The notes beneath the pieces are model-generated. The model saw only the letters and a list, made by a program, of their open reading frames with translations. It was not told the origin of the DNA and made no database searches. From contig CAITND010000187.1 of NCBI GenBank assembly GCA_903893625.1, positions 1 to 64,000 of the forward strand: a stretch of 64,000 bases of DNA, read 5' to 3'. Numbering within the stretch: position 1 is the stretch's first letter; each line of letters opens with the position of its first letter. Made by a program: the position numbers and the translations under genes. Source of the DNA: an uncultured Oscillatoriales cyanobacterium (lineage in GTDB: Bacteria > Cyanobacteriota > Cyanobacteriia > Cyanobacteriales > Microcoleaceae). Shown one piece after another: positions 17,738-26,564 of the stretch.

Positions 17738-18883
17738 ATGCTGAAAAGAATTTATGTCAATAATTTTAGATGCCTGGTTAATTTTGAATTGACAGTAGAT
17801 AGCTTAAATCTCTTTCTGGGTTCAAATGGATCGGGGAAAAGTACCGTTTTCGAGGTTTTAAGAAAACTACAGACATTTATTTTAGGCGAGCAAGCTTTAC
17901 AGCGAGACTATAGGGTATTAGATTTGTTTGAAAACACTGATTTAACTAGATGGCAAAAATCCGACATTCAAAAATTTGAGTTAGATATTCAAGGAAATGG
18001 CGGCACTTATAAATATACCCTAGAGATCCAACATCGAGGAGAGTATAAACCGCCTACAATGCGTCTGGAAAGCTTAACTTTTGACGGACAACCTCTGTTT
18101 GATTTCTGGGTCGATACGGTTAGAGGTGAGCCTGTAGGTAAAGCTAGGATATATAATGACGATCCCAATCGTGAAGGTGCTTTCTTACCATACTTTGATG
18201 GCTCCCGTTCTGGCATTGGTTTTATTTACGAGAGACCTGAAAATCAAAAGCTTACATGGTTCAAAAAACGAATTGCTAACTTTTTTATTGTACAGATAAA
18301 CCCTTTTGCAATGGAACCAGAAAGCCGTCAGGAGGCAAGTTCACCTAACTGGGATATGTCAAATTATGCAGCTTGGTACAGCTATTTATCTCAAGAATCT
18401 CAAGGTAAAATACTTAAACTAACGCTGGAATTACAAAATATTATCAAGGGATTTGATTCATTTCAAAATCCTAAATCCGGTGATGTTAGGATTTTGTCAG
18501 CCTCTTTTACCCGTCCCAGCAAGGCTGCTTATAGGCTTAATGAATTATCGCAAGGTCAAAAAGTTTTGATTGCGCTATACACCTTAATATATTGTGCTCC
18601 TGATGAGAATTTTACTTTGTGTATTGATGAACCAGAAAATTTCCTAGCTTTACCGGAAATCAGACCTTGGTGGGATCTGGTGATGGAGTATTGTGTTGAC
18701 AATGAAGCACAAGTAATGTTAATTTCTCATCACCCATCATTAATTAATTACTTAGCTAGTAATTCGGGTCATTGGTTTGAACGAGAAGATAATGAAGCTG
18801 TCCGTGTACGGCCAATTACTGAGACTGAAGAAGGTTTATCAGTTGCTAAACTTATAGAACTTGGATGGATTTATGACGAGTAG
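17738..18883 (+). CDS. ABC-type AAA ATPase (OLD/RecF-like), defence-type
   Basis: 381 residues. The N-terminus MLKRIYVNNFRCLVNFEL is the usual start of RecF/OLD-type ATPases. Walker A is GSNGSGKS (28-35). The signature loop LSQGQK lies near 268-273, Walker B LCIDEPENF carries D297-E298, and LISHHP is the switch histidine region. There is no fused TOPRIM domain; the protein ends after the ATPase. The following gene overlaps by 11 bases and carries TOPRIM-like acids, so the two probably form one sensor-effector module, like split OLD, AbiL or PARIS systems. The ATPase would hold and release the effector after sensing phage. Specific family unknown. Confidence 0.82.
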   Translation: MLKRIYVNNFRCLVNFELTVDSLNLFLGSNGSGKSTVFEVLRKLQTFILGEQALQRDYRVLDLFENTDLTRWQKSDIQKFELDIQGNGGTYKYTLEIQHRGEYKPPTMRLESLTFDGQPLFDFWVDTVRGEPVGKARIYNDDPNREGAFLPYFDGSRSGIGFIYERPENQKLTWFKKRIANFFIVQINPFAMEPESRQEASSPNWDMSNYAAWYSYLSQESQGKILKLTLELQNIIKGFDSFQNPKSGDVRILSASFTRPSKAAYRLNELSQGQKVLIALYTLIYCAPDENFTLCIDEPENFLALPEIRPWWDLVMEYCVDNEAQVMLISHHPSLINYLASNSGHWFEREDNEAVRVRPITETEEGLSVAKLIELGWIYDE

Positions 18884-19466
18884 AGATGATTTACCAGAAG
18901 TAACTATTCTCTGTGAAGATATTGCTCACGAGCGATTTATCAGAGAATATTTGATCTGTCGGGGCTGGGATAAGCGAAAAATTAAAGACTTTGGCAATCC
19001 TAAAGGGCAAGGAATTAAGAATAACAATGCTTCGGTTGTCAGGTATTATCCAGATCTTATTAAAAGTTATAGAAGTCGTAACTATAGAAATATTGCTGTA
19101 GTGGTGATGACTGATGAGGATAAGAAGACCCTATCTTATAAAATGCGTTCTTTAGATAAAGCATTAGACGAAACAGCAGGTAAGTTAAACCAAAATACGC
19201 GACTGCCTAACGAGAGAGTTGCTATTTTTATGCCAGCCCAAAATATTGAAACGTGGTTTCGTTATATTAATAGCTATCCATCAGGTCAGGAATGTGATGA
19301 GATAACTGATTATAAAGATAAAACAATGAGTAAAGAAGATAAGATTAAATTAGCGAAAAGATCAGCTAGAATATTGGCTAGAGAAATCTGTCCTCAAGGA
19401 GTTGATGCTATTGCTTTGCCTTCTCTACGTTCTGCTTGTAGCGAATTGCAAAGGTTATGGTTGTAA
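18873..19466 (+). CDS. TOPRIM-like partner of the ATPase (DUF4276/DUF4435-like)
   Basis: 197 residues from the ATG at 18873, which lies 11 bases inside the ATPase gene; a TTG four codons earlier is also open. The start VTILCEDIAHERFIREYL provides the early glutamates (E15, E20) expected of TOPRIM folds, and AVVVMTDEDKK gives the DxD (D81, D83). A later IFMPAQNIETWFRYI resembles the 'iE.W' segment of DUF4276/RloB-type proteins. Such proteins cut nucleic acid, for example tRNA in PARIS (AriB). The homology is motif-level only. Being translationally coupled to an ATPase is the strongest argument for a defence role. Confidence 0.6.
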   Translation: MTSRDDLPEVTILCEDIAHERFIREYLICRGWDKRKIKDFGNPKGQGIKNNNASVVRYYPDLIKSYRSRNYRNIAVVVMTDEDKKTLSYKMRSLDKALDETAGKLNQNTRLPNERVAIFMPAQNIETWFRYINSYPSGQECDEITDYKDKTMSKEDKIKLAKRSARILAREICPQGVDAIALPSLRSACSELQRLWL

Positions 19467-19545
19467 AGTTGGTATTTTCGTCACCTGCAACGACAGGAAT
19501 AACGTGGTCGATTTGAAACGTGGCGACAGCCTGTAATTCTGCTAC
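19467..19545 (-). pseudogene. HNH endonuclease fragment
   Basis: On the minus strand one frame reads VAELQAVATFQIDHVIPVV then AGDENTNF. FQIDHVIPV..G is the core of an HNH domain, in which DH supplies the catalytic His. The fragment has no start, no upstream CxxC and no downstream N/H part: it runs antisense into the end of the TOPRIM-like gene. It is therefore a remnant of about 27 residues. Confidence 0.55.
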
Positions 19546-19586
19546 TCTATTATAATGAATGAGTTACCCTTAAAGGAGTTATCCTC

Positions 19587-19925
19587 ATGGAACGAGATAA
19601 ACGTCTGATTCTATCGGCATTGAGTCATGGTGCAATCTTCTTTAGTGCTACGTTAGTTGCTATTGGAATTCCCATCGCTATTTTATTTTTAGCGAAAGAT
19701 TCTGTTGTCCAAGCTAACGCTAGAGAATCGTTAAATTTTCACATTAATTTATACATTTATGCTTTTGTGTTTGTGATTCTCACCTTTGTATTAATTGGGT
19801 TCCCTTTATTAGTTATTTTGGGACTCGTTAGTTTTATTATGCCAATTTTGGCGATTGTTTCTGTTGTTTCTAATCCTGATCAACCTTATTCTTATCCTTT
19901 TATTTTTCGGATTATTAAAGAATAA
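19587..19925 (+). CDS. DUF4870 small membrane protein
   Basis: 112 residues with three to four hydrophobic helices. The start MERDKRLILSALSHGAIFF and the segment VVQANARESLNFHINLYIY are typical of DUF4870, a Tic20-like fold family of unknown function; the conserved (A/E)xxxLNFxx is clear. The ATG is preceded by AAAGGAG at 19573-19579, a strong ribosome binding site. The gene stops within the end of the truncated bestrophin gene on the other strand (overlap of 11 bases), which suggests that its insertion or a deletion formed the present junction. Confidence 0.88.
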   Translation: MERDKRLILSALSHGAIFFSATLVAIGIPIAILFLAKDSVVQANARESLNFHINLYIYAFVFVILTFVLIGFPLLVILGLVSFIMPILAIVSVVSNPDQPYSYPFIFRIIKE

Positions 19926-20058
19926 AGGTAAAATTAAACAATAAAGAAATTACCATGCCCAATGTTGTAAATAAAATCACACGGGGCATAATTGCTGGAA
20001 TAACGGAACTTTGAATGCGGACTATTAACTGAAACCAGTTTTTTTCGGGATTAGACAT
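19915..20058 (-). pseudogene. 5' remnant of a bestrophin-family channel gene
   Basis: About 47 residues beginning MSNPEKNWFQLIVRIQ and continuing SSVIPAIMPRVILFTTLGM. This matches the N-terminus of cyanobacterial bestrophin-like (UPF0187) chloride channel proteins, normally ~300 residues. The frame ends at 19915 with a stop, and nothing of the remaining channel follows because the DUF4870 gene occupies that sequence on the other strand. AGGAGG lies about 21 bases before the ATG. The open frame extends upstream without a family match. It is called a truncated gene, probably non-functional. Confidence 0.6.
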
Positions 20059-20104
20059 ACACGCTAAGTGAACGGTTATCCTCCTGAAAATGCTGACTGA
20101 CGGA

Positions 20105-20590
20105 CTATCCCGCCGAAGGTCGCAGTTCAACAACTTTACTTCCCTCGATGGTCGGGTTTGGAGTCGGAGGGTTTAATTTTTGATTCAGTTCTCGAATTCG
20201 TCGAGATAATAAGCGAATAATATTAATCGCAATTCCGGGGGTTTCATCAATAGCATCATAGAGTTGCATTTGGGTCAATACTAGACATTCGCAGGTTTCT
20301 AAGGTGCTAACGGTGGCAGAACGGGGTTCAGCATCAAACAAAGACATTTCGCCAAAACACGTTCCTTTTCCTAACTCGGCTAAATTGCGATCGCCAATGT
20401 GAACTCGCACCCGTCCAGAAACCACAATATAGAGTGCCCGCCCTTCTTGGCCTTCGGTAAAAATACTATGTTCAGCCGGAAAGGATAATTCATCCATCAC
20501 GGATGCTAGACGCACTAGAAAATCGTCTCGCAATTCTTTAAAAATCGGGACACCCCTGACAAATAAAAGGCGTTCAACGCTAGTTAACAT
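20105..20590 (-). CDS. Cyclic nucleotide-binding domain protein
   Basis: 161 residues, a single cNMP-binding domain. The fold motifs run in order: IFKELRDDFLVRLASVM, then EHSIFTEGQEGRALYIVVSGRV, and the phosphate-binding cassette FGEMSLFDAEPRSATVS, with the R and the E of FGEMxL...RSA. No helix-turn-helix follows, so it is not a CRP-type regulator; it may act as a signal-dependent partner. It lies 119 bases downstream of the NTT/MFS-HEAT transporter in the same orientation. Cyanobacteria often keep these two genes together, so it may modulate the transporter. A GGGAACA heptamer repeat sits between them. Confidence 0.85.
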   Translation of the reverse strand: MLTSVERLLFVRGVPIFKELRDDFLVRLASVMDELSFPAEHSIFTEGQEGRALYIVVSGRVRVHIGDRNLAELGKGTCFGEMSLFDAEPRSATVSTLETCECLVLTQMQLYDAIDETPGIAINIIRLLSRRIRELNQKLNPPTPNPTIEGSKVVELRPSAG

Positions 20591-20626
20591 AAGTTTACTA
20601 AAAAATTAAAAAATTCACTTCTAGGA

Positions 20627-20654
20627 GGGAACAGGGAACGGGGAACAGGGAACA
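20627..20654. repeat. Heptameric tandem repeat (STRR), GGGAACA unit
   Basis: Four units (GGGAACA, GGGAACG, GGGAACA, GGGAACA) followed by a run of G. It separates the transporter stop from the cyclic nucleotide-binding gene start. Confidence 0.85.
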
Positions 20655-20708
20655 GGGGGGAAATCTTAACTTCTGTAGTCTGTACTCCGCACTCTATAAT
20701 TCTTATCA

Positions 20709-23700
20709 CTACTTAACTCCAAGCTGTACCATAAATTCCTCAACTTGGGCTGCGACTAAACGATCGGGATCATTTTGTAGCATTGGCAATAATTCTATCA
20801 AAGCCCGTTGAGAGGCAATCTTTAAATATGCTAAGACAGCTTCTCGGACAAACCCAGTGGGGTGACGCAAACACATCAGGGCTTGTTCAGCCGTTAAACT
20901 CCATCGGGCGCTGCCGGCTAAATGGAAACAACAAGCCAAGGCCCAGTCTGAGAGAAAATGACGAAATTCTAACAAACGGCGGAGGCGATCGCTCGGTTTT
21001 AGGGGATGATAGCTGACTAAATCCGATAAATTATCCAGTTTCTCTAATTTAGAGTGCTGATCCAGAATGCTAATTAAGGCCCGTTTATTGACAATATCAA
21101 CGACATTATCGAGGATTTCTAAACCCCGTGCCACGTTAGAAGAGGAATTGGACTGAATATTAAAGGATGCCGCTTGAATGGAGCTATGGGGATACAAAAA
21201 CTTCATTAACAAAAAGCAACGATCCACCGCATCAACTTCTAATCCCTCTAAGGCGCGTTTTAATAACTGTTGCGGAGCTTGCAGATCCGGCAGAATGGGA
21301 TTGGAGAGATCAAACGTATCTGAATTTTCTGAATCCGACAGCAGGGGTTTTTCTAAAGACAAATCTAGCAATGCGGCATAAATTTGACCGATGAAGGTTA
21401 ATTCCTGCTCAATTAAAACTTCTACCCCGGTGCGTCCCACCCGATCTAACACCCCTTCAATTCCGGCATCTTGAGGAATTTTAAGTAAAATTCTCAGGAT
21501 ATTGCGCCGGGTAGTTCCCCAGGAAATCATCAACTCACTGATTAGGGTATCGAGGGCTTCGGTGGTGGCAATTTCGCCCAGGGCTGTCCAAGCCTGTAAC
21601 CGCACTAAATCCGGTTTATAGATATCACTGGCTTGATGTACTAATAGCGGAATTGCCTCATTACCCAATCTGACTAACGCCTGTAAAGCCGTATCCCGTG
21701 TAGAACGATAGCACAGAGCTTTCATCAAAGAGGGATAGTATTCTTCCAAATGGGTTGAAGCGATCACATCTAACAATGCACAACGCACCCGCAAAGATTC
21801 ATCTTGTAATAAATCGTTAAGATAGAGCCGGAGTCCCTGTAAATAATCCGCTTCTCCCAGGGCGCGAACCCCCATCACCCGTTCCCGTTCTTGATGTGAG
21901 GTGATCATGCGCCGGATGGTATTGGTAGCGGCAGCTTTTTGTTCGCGATCGCCTCGACGCAAAATTAGGGCGGCGGCAGTTCCCCGAACAACGGGATCAA
22001 CCTTGTTTTGGAGATAGGGACGCAACTGCTCAATATCGGGACTGGTTTCGGTTAACCACAGGTATCGTAAAGCCAGAGCCAGGACTTCCGGGGGCAATGT
22101 TTTTTGAGTAAAAGCCCGAATTTCCTCCAAATAGGCCGGATTTGGATGGTTGAGCATAATTTCCAAGCTCTGACGCTGTAACCCAGGGGAAAGGCTACTC
22201 AACAGAGGAACCAGGGTTTCCCCAACATTTTTGGCATCCAGTTGACTCAGGAGTTCAATACAGGAGCGTTTATCTGCTTCTTCTCCGGGTTTCTTCAGGG
22301 TTTCAACAACATTGCGTTTGAGTTGAGGCATATCGATGTCCGAGACACTCAGCCGTCCCCGTTCGGCGCTACGAACCAGTAAACTCACATATTGCGCTCG
22401 AATCAACCAAACCACAAACAACCAGACAAAGGCCATGAGGATGATCAGACCCACAAAGACTAATCCCTGTTGACTCTGTAACTGGGTTTCCGTGGAATTG
22501 GGTAAAATCAGGTTGGTGAGCCAGAGGGTAATTAAAATCAGTACCCCCGTCACCCCCGTTGACATGGGTTCAAACACCCCGTTCACCATCGCTTGAATAT
22601 CGCTGCGAACGTGATCGGGTAGGGGTTGAAACAGAACAGCCCCGGTGGTTTCAATTAAGGTGTAATGGAATAATTCATCCAAAAACCGCAGGATCACAAA
22701 TCCCACAAACACAGAAAACATTCCGGTGATCCCACCGATGAAGGAAAAAGTACCCAAAAGAATCACCCCAACGGGCAAAATAATGGCGGTCACAAAGACC
22801 CCCGTGCGTTCGACCAAACGGCTAGAACCGAACCACTGGGTTAAGACTTGAGAAACACTCAAAATTCCCTCAAAAATTCCGAGAAAACTAACAATTTCAT
22901 TGGCTCCCGTTGCGTCGTTTCTAAACTCCAATTGACTAAAAAATTGGAAATCAACTAATACATATAACGCTTCTGCGAGAACAAAAAAGGAAACTAAAGG
23001 AATCACATAACCCAAGACTGGGCCTTTGAGGTTGCGGGTGCTAAATTCTTGTTCTTCGTCTTCAGGTACCCAGCGTGTAGAGTCGGGGAAAGATTGACCG
23101 TAGCGTTGAGAGAGATAAAATAAAATTCCGGCGGCTAGGAGTACCATAATACCGGAAATTAGAGTAACGTTATTGAGTCCAACGACTCTTAACAGTAAGG
23201 GCAGAGAAAAACCACTAATTACCCCAGCGACTAGAAATCCACTACTAATAATGGGATAAGTGCGTTTAATTTCTCGAATATTAAACAGTTGGTTGGCTGT
23301 GATAGAATTATTTAAGTCGTTGAGAACATAAGAAGCTTCCACCCACAACCACATTAAAAATAGGGTAATAAATTGAACGCTTAACCCTAATATTTTGACA
23401 TCGGATAACCCAATTCCAAAACGAAATAAAAATAGGGGAATTGCCATGATTACAAAGATAATCACAATTGCCCGACGCATGGGAAAGACTTTTTGCAGTG
23501 ATGAATAAACAAAGCCTAACCCTGAACCCATCCCCGCACTAGCGATATAGATCCAAGGCAATTTATCGGCACCGTATTCGTCAAGAAATAAGCCAACGGT
23601 ACTCAGTTCTAACCAAATTAACCCCACTGATGCCAAGGTATAAACTAAAAACATCAGTAGGGTTCTTTCTACTTCTTCCTGACGGAGATTTAGTCCCCGC

Positions 23701-23747
23701 AGCACCCCTTGTCCCACCAGAGCGGAACTACTCACTGGTTTGTCCAT
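20709..23747 (-). CDS. Npt1/Npt2-type (MFS/ADP-ATP translocase-like) transporter with HEAT repeats
   Basis: 1012 residues from the ATG at 23747. About twelve membrane helices occupy residues ~30-450, starting near RTLLMFLVYTLASVGLIWLE. They resemble the ADP/ATP-translocase branch of the MFS. The ~550-residue C-terminal half is soluble and consists of HEAT-like helical repeats, for example LSSLSPGLQRQSLEIML and DRERVMGVRALGEADY-like stretches. Cyanobacterial relatives are annotated Npt1/Npt2 family nucleotide transporter, but transport has not been shown. A longer in-frame start at 23834 is rejected because its leader is encoded by the GTCAACC repeat. It lies downstream of infC and upstream of the cyclic nucleotide-binding gene, all in one direction. 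Confidence 0.82.
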   Translation of the reverse strand: MDKPVSSSALVGQGVLRGLNLRQEEVERTLLMFLVYTLASVGLIWLELSTVGLFLDEYGADKLPWIYIASAGMGSGLGFVYSSLQKVFPMRRAIVIIFVIMAIPLFLFRFGIGLSDVKILGLSVQFITLFLMWLWVEASYVLNDLNNSITANQLFNIREIKRTYPIISSGFLVAGVISGFSLPLLLRVVGLNNVTLISGIMVLLAAGILFYLSQRYGQSFPDSTRWVPEDEEQEFSTRNLKGPVLGYVIPLVSFFVLAEALYVLVDFQFFSQLEFRNDATGANEIVSFLGIFEGILSVSQVLTQWFGSSRLVERTGVFVTAIILPVGVILLGTFSFIGGITGMFSVFVGFVILRFLDELFHYTLIETTGAVLFQPLPDHVRSDIQAMVNGVFEPMSTGVTGVLILITLWLTNLILPNSTETQLQSQQGLVFVGLIILMAFVWLFVVWLIRAQYVSLLVRSAERGRLSVSDIDMPQLKRNVVETLKKPGEEADKRSCIELLSQLDAKNVGETLVPLLSSLSPGLQRQSLEIMLNHPNPAYLEEIRAFTQKTLPPEVLALALRYLWLTETSPDIEQLRPYLQNKVDPVVRGTAAALILRRGDREQKAAATNTIRRMITSHQERERVMGVRALGEADYLQGLRLYLNDLLQDESLRVRCALLDVIASTHLEEYYPSLMKALCYRSTRDTALQALVRLGNEAIPLLVHQASDIYKPDLVRLQAWTALGEIATTEALDTLISELMISWGTTRRNILRILLKIPQDAGIEGVLDRVGRTGVEVLIEQELTFIGQIYAALLDLSLEKPLLSDSENSDTFDLSNPILPDLQAPQQLLKRALEGLEVDAVDRCFLLMKFLYPHSSIQAASFNIQSNSSSNVARGLEILDNVVDIVNKRALISILDQHSKLEKLDNLSDLVSYHPLKPSDRLRRLLEFRHFLSDWALACCFHLAGSARWSLTAEQALMCLRHPTGFVREAVLAYLKIASQRALIELLPMLQNDPDRLVAAQVEEFMVQLGVK

Positions 23748-23829
23748 GCGATGCCCAAACCCCTTTGTATGTCTAAGATAGAGTTTAGCCGATTTGTAGT
23801 CGGTATCGGTTAACAGTTGACGGTTAACA

Positions 23830-23863
23830 GTCAACCGTCAACCGTCAACCGTCAACCGTCAAC
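23830..23863. repeat. Heptameric tandem repeat (STRR), GTCAACC unit
   Basis: Four exact GTCAACC units plus GTCAAC fill most of the infC-transporter gap. Adjacent inverted copies (GGTTGAC-like, 23806-23829) allow hairpins. Confidence 0.88.
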
Positions 23864-23879
23864 AGCGAACAGCCAGCTT

Positions 23880-24413
23880 CTACTTCTTCGGCGAGAGCAA
23901 CATCATCATGCTGCGTCCTTCTTGCTTGGGTTCTTGTTGCACCTCAGCCAATTCTTGTAAGTCAACGGCCATGCGGTCGAGGAGAGCCTTAGCAAGGTGA
24001 CTGTGTTGAATTTCTCGACCCCGGAACATAATGGTGGCTTTGACTTTATCCCCTGATTGCAGGAAGCGTTTGGCTTGATTGACGCGCACTTTGTAATCGT
24101 GATCGTCAATGATGTAGCGCATCTTGACTTCCTTAACATCAATGGTGTGTTGTTTTTTCTTGGCTTCCCGAACTTTCTTTTCCTGTTCGTACTTATACTT
24201 GCCATAGTCCATAATCCGACACACCGGGGGGTCGGCTTTGTCGCTGACTAATACCAAGTCCAGTTCTTTTTCCTCCGCCATCCGCATGGCTTCACGTGGT
24301 GTGAGAATCCCAAGTTGAGCGCCATCTGCATCGATGACCCGGATTTTGGGAAACCGGATATTTTCGTTGATTGGAGGCAAATTGCGATTGATTTTTTTAT
24401 CGGTCACAGGCAT
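23880..24413 (-). CDS. infC: Translation initiation factor IF-3
   Basis: 177 residues, full length. IF-3 binds the 30S subunit and checks the start codon and initiator tRNA. The N-domain begins [14 protein letters not shown], with [24 protein letters not shown]. The basic linker ([20 protein letters not shown]) is followed by the C-domain ([36 protein letters not shown]). The C-terminus MMMLLSPKK is typical. The ATG at 24413 gives the usual cyanobacterial start MPV; an in-frame TTG at 24428 is less likely. Many bacteria start infC with AUU for autoregulation; here a plain ATG is seen. The neighbouring genes are not the usual rpmI-rplT. Confidence 0.97.
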   Translation of the reverse strand: MPVTDKKINRNLPPINENIRFPKIRVIDADGAQLGILTPREAMRMAEEKELDLVLVSDKADPPVCRIMDYGKYKYEQEKKVREAKKKQHTIDVKEVKMRYIIDDHDYKVRVNQAKRFLQSGDKVKATIMFRGREIQHSHLAKALLDRMAVDLQELAEVQQEPKQEGRSMMMLLSPKK

Positions 24414-24551
24414 TAAAGAAGTTTGCAAGCGATTAATTAGGATGGTTATATGGATCTACTCCTTATTGTACTCATTCCCATCGGTATTTAGTCCCAAATT
24501 TAACCTAAATTCCAGAAACGTTAAGATTAGATATTGTAAAGTTATGTTGTG

Positions 24552-25490
24552 ATGGGAGGAAATTTGGTTAGTTTCGCAAGCTGGCAAGACCAAATCGGCT
24601 GTCAACGGGACTGGATTTGGCGAGGTTGGCGCATTCGCTACGCCTATAGTCGCCCTCGTTTGTCCCCGTCTTCTATTCCCAGTTACCCAATGCTCTTTTT
24701 ACATGGATTTGGGGCGTCGATTGGACACTGGCGATACAATTTAGCAGAATTGGGTCAAGTTAACACGGTTTATGCTTTGGATTTATTGGGGTTCGGGGGT
24801 TCTGAAAAAGCGATCGCTCCCTACAGTGCTCAGTTATGGGTAGAGCAAGTTTATGATTTTTGGAAAACTTTTATCGGACAACCTGTAATTTTAGTGGGAA
24901 ATTCTATTGGTTCTTTGATCAGTTTGATGGTGGCTTCCCAATATCCCGAATTAGCGAAGGGATTAGTTTTAATTAGTCTTCCTGACCCCGGATTACAATT
25001 GGAAATGTTACCTCCCTGGATGATTCCTGTGGTAGAAACGGTACAAAATATTGTGGCTTCTCCTCCAGTTTTAAGATTATTTTTTTCTCTCGCTCGTCGT
25101 CCTAGTTTCGTCCGTCGTTGGGTACGGTTAGCTTATGATAATCCCAATGCCATTACCGATGAATTAGTCGAAATTTTAGTCACTCCTGCCCTAGAACGGG
25201 GTGCAGCACGGGCGTTTTGTTCTATTTTTAAAACGATGGGTAGCCCTCATTTAGGGCCTTCGGTTAAAACTCTATTCCCCCAATTAACTGTCCCGATTTT
25301 GTTACTTTGGGGTTTACAAGATCGATTAATTCCAATCCAATTGGCTAACCCTCGTCAATATCTACAATATCACTCTAATTTGAAATTAATAGAGTTAGAA
25401 AATGCTGGACATTGCCCCCATGATGAATGTCCAGAACGGGTGAATGCTGAAATCTTAACTTGGCTGGAGGAAAGCTTTGATCTGGGTTAA
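24552..25490 (+). CDS. Alpha/beta hydrolase, pheophytinase/dephytylase-like
   Basis: 312 residues. The alpha/beta-hydrolase landmarks are LFLHGFGASIGHW (oxyanion hole), VLVGNSIGSLISL-type nucleophile elbow with Ser in GNSIGS, an acidic residue in LLWGLQDRLIP and the histidine in ENAGHCPHDECPERV. The HGFGAS start and GNSIGS elbow recall plant pheophytinase and chlorophyll dephytylase and their cyanobacterial homologues, so a pigment-phytol ester is a plausible substrate, but this is inference. The start is uncertain: GTG 24549 and ATG 24552 are in frame, and GGGAGGA lies within the first codons, which hints at a start slightly further in. It diverges from infC. Confidence 0.8.
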   Translation: MGGNLVSFASWQDQIGCQRDWIWRGWRIRYAYSRPRLSPSSIPSYPMLFLHGFGASIGHWRYNLAELGQVNTVYALDLLGFGGSEKAIAPYSAQLWVEQVYDFWKTFIGQPVILVGNSIGSLISLMVASQYPELAKGLVLISLPDPGLQLEMLPPWMIPVVETVQNIVASPPVLRLFFSLARRPSFVRRWVRLAYDNPNAITDELVEILVTPALERGAARAFCSIFKTMGSPHLGPSVKTLFPQLTVPILLLWGLQDRLIPIQLANPRQYLQYHSNLKLIELENAGHCPHDECPERVNAEILTWLEESFDLG

Positions 25491-25634
25491 GGGATGATGG
25501 GAAGTTGAATAATAAATCAAGTGTATGCCCATGTCAGCCCTATAGACATTATCTCATTCCTGGCGGATTTTGTCAAGTTAGTCAGTTATCATCTTAATTG
25601 ATAGAATCTATAGCAAACAGATTTGACTAAAATC

Positions 25635-26564
25635 ATGAGATTTATCAACCCCAAAACGGACTACGCTTTTAAAAAGATATTTGGTTCTACCGAAAGCAAA
25701 GACATTCTGATTAGCTTTCTCAATGCCTTGGTTTATGAAGGTAATTCTACCATTGAAGACTTAGAAATCATTAATCCCAACTTACCGCCTCAAATCCGAG
25801 GTTTTAAAGATACCTATCTCGATGTTAAAGCCAGACTGAATAACGGGGTACTTGTGATTATTGAAATGCAGGTTTTAAACGTGCAGTCTTTTGGCAAAAG
25901 GGTTTTGTTTAATGCTGCGAAAACATACTCTTTTCAATTGCAAGCCGGAGAAGGCTACCGAATGCTCAAACCCGTGATTGCTTTAACGATTACTGATTTT
26001 GAAATGTTCGCGGATCAGGAGCAAATGATTTCTCGTTTTGTTTATCGAGAGAAGTCTGAAGGCTGGTACTATCGTGATAATGATATTGAGTTAGTATTCG
26101 TTGAGTTGCCTAAGTTTACCAAAGAACTCGACCAGCTTGAAACCATTGCGGATAAATGGATTTACTTTATTAAATTTGCGCGATCGCTCTCTTCTATTCC
26201 TGAAAATATGGACGATATTCCTGAACTACACCGAGCTTTTGAAATTGCTAATCAAGCCGACTTAACTGCTGAGGAGCTAGAAGATTTGGAACGCAGGGAA
26301 ATGTTTATCTACGATCAGCAAGGAGCGATCGCTCTAGGACGCGAAGAAGGACGGGAAGCAGGACGCGAAGAGGGACGCGAAGAAGGACGCGAAGAAGGAC
26401 GCGAAGAAGGACGCGAAGAAGGACGCGAAGAAGGACGCGAAGAAGAAAAGCGTGGTATTGCTCGAAACCTACTGGATCGACTTAATAATCAGGCGATCGC
26501 TGAAGTCACGGGATTAAGTCTGAAAGCCATTGAAGAGTTACGCCTGGAAGTGAGTCATGATTAA
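25635..26564 (+). CDS. Rpn-family PD-(D/E)XK nuclease/putative transposase
   Basis: 309 residues. The start MRFINPKTDYAFKKIFG is the hallmark of the Rpn/PD-(D/E)XK transposase-like family, in which Rpn proteins promote recombination by cutting DNA. The active site is visible as D in TYLDVKAR and E-x-Q in LVIIEMQVLN, a common ExQ variant of the family. Residues ~235-270 are nine 4-residue units (GREE), encoded by nine 12-base repeats. The final helix (IAEVTGLSLKAIEELR) resembles the C-terminal helix of the family. The ATG at 25635 is preferred to an in-frame TTG at 25623. Its stop is immediately followed by the stop of the convergent RNA-ligase-like gene. Confidence 0.9.
   Translation: MRFINPKTDYAFKKIFGSTESKDILISFLNALVYEGNSTIEDLEIINPNLPPQIRGFKDTYLDVKARLNNGVLVIIEMQVLNVQSFGKRVLFNAAKTYSFQLQAGEGYRMLKPVIALTITDFEMFADQEQMISRFVYREKSEGWYYRDNDIELVFVELPKFTKELDQLETIADKWIYFIKFARSLSSIPENMDDIPELHRAFEIANQADLTAEELEDLERREMFIYDQQGAIALGREEGREAGREEGREEGREEGREEGREEGREEGREEEKRGIARNLLDRLNNQAIAEVTGLSLKAIEELRLEVSHD
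26337..26444. repeat. Nine 12-base tandem repeats inside the Rpn-family gene
   Basis: Nine units of GGACGCGAAGAA-type, each coding GREE (one GREA). Perfect 12-base periodicity keeps the frame whatever the copy number. Such arrays commonly vary in length between strains. Confidence 0.9.

Noticed and set aside
20059-20133. N-terminal extension of the bestrophin remnant
   Set aside because: Open frame but no match to the family; overlaps the end of the cyclic nucleotide-binding gene.
23748-23834. Longer start for the NTT/MFS-HEAT transporter
   Set aside because: Its first codons are translated heptamer repeat; the ATG at 23747 is more plausible.
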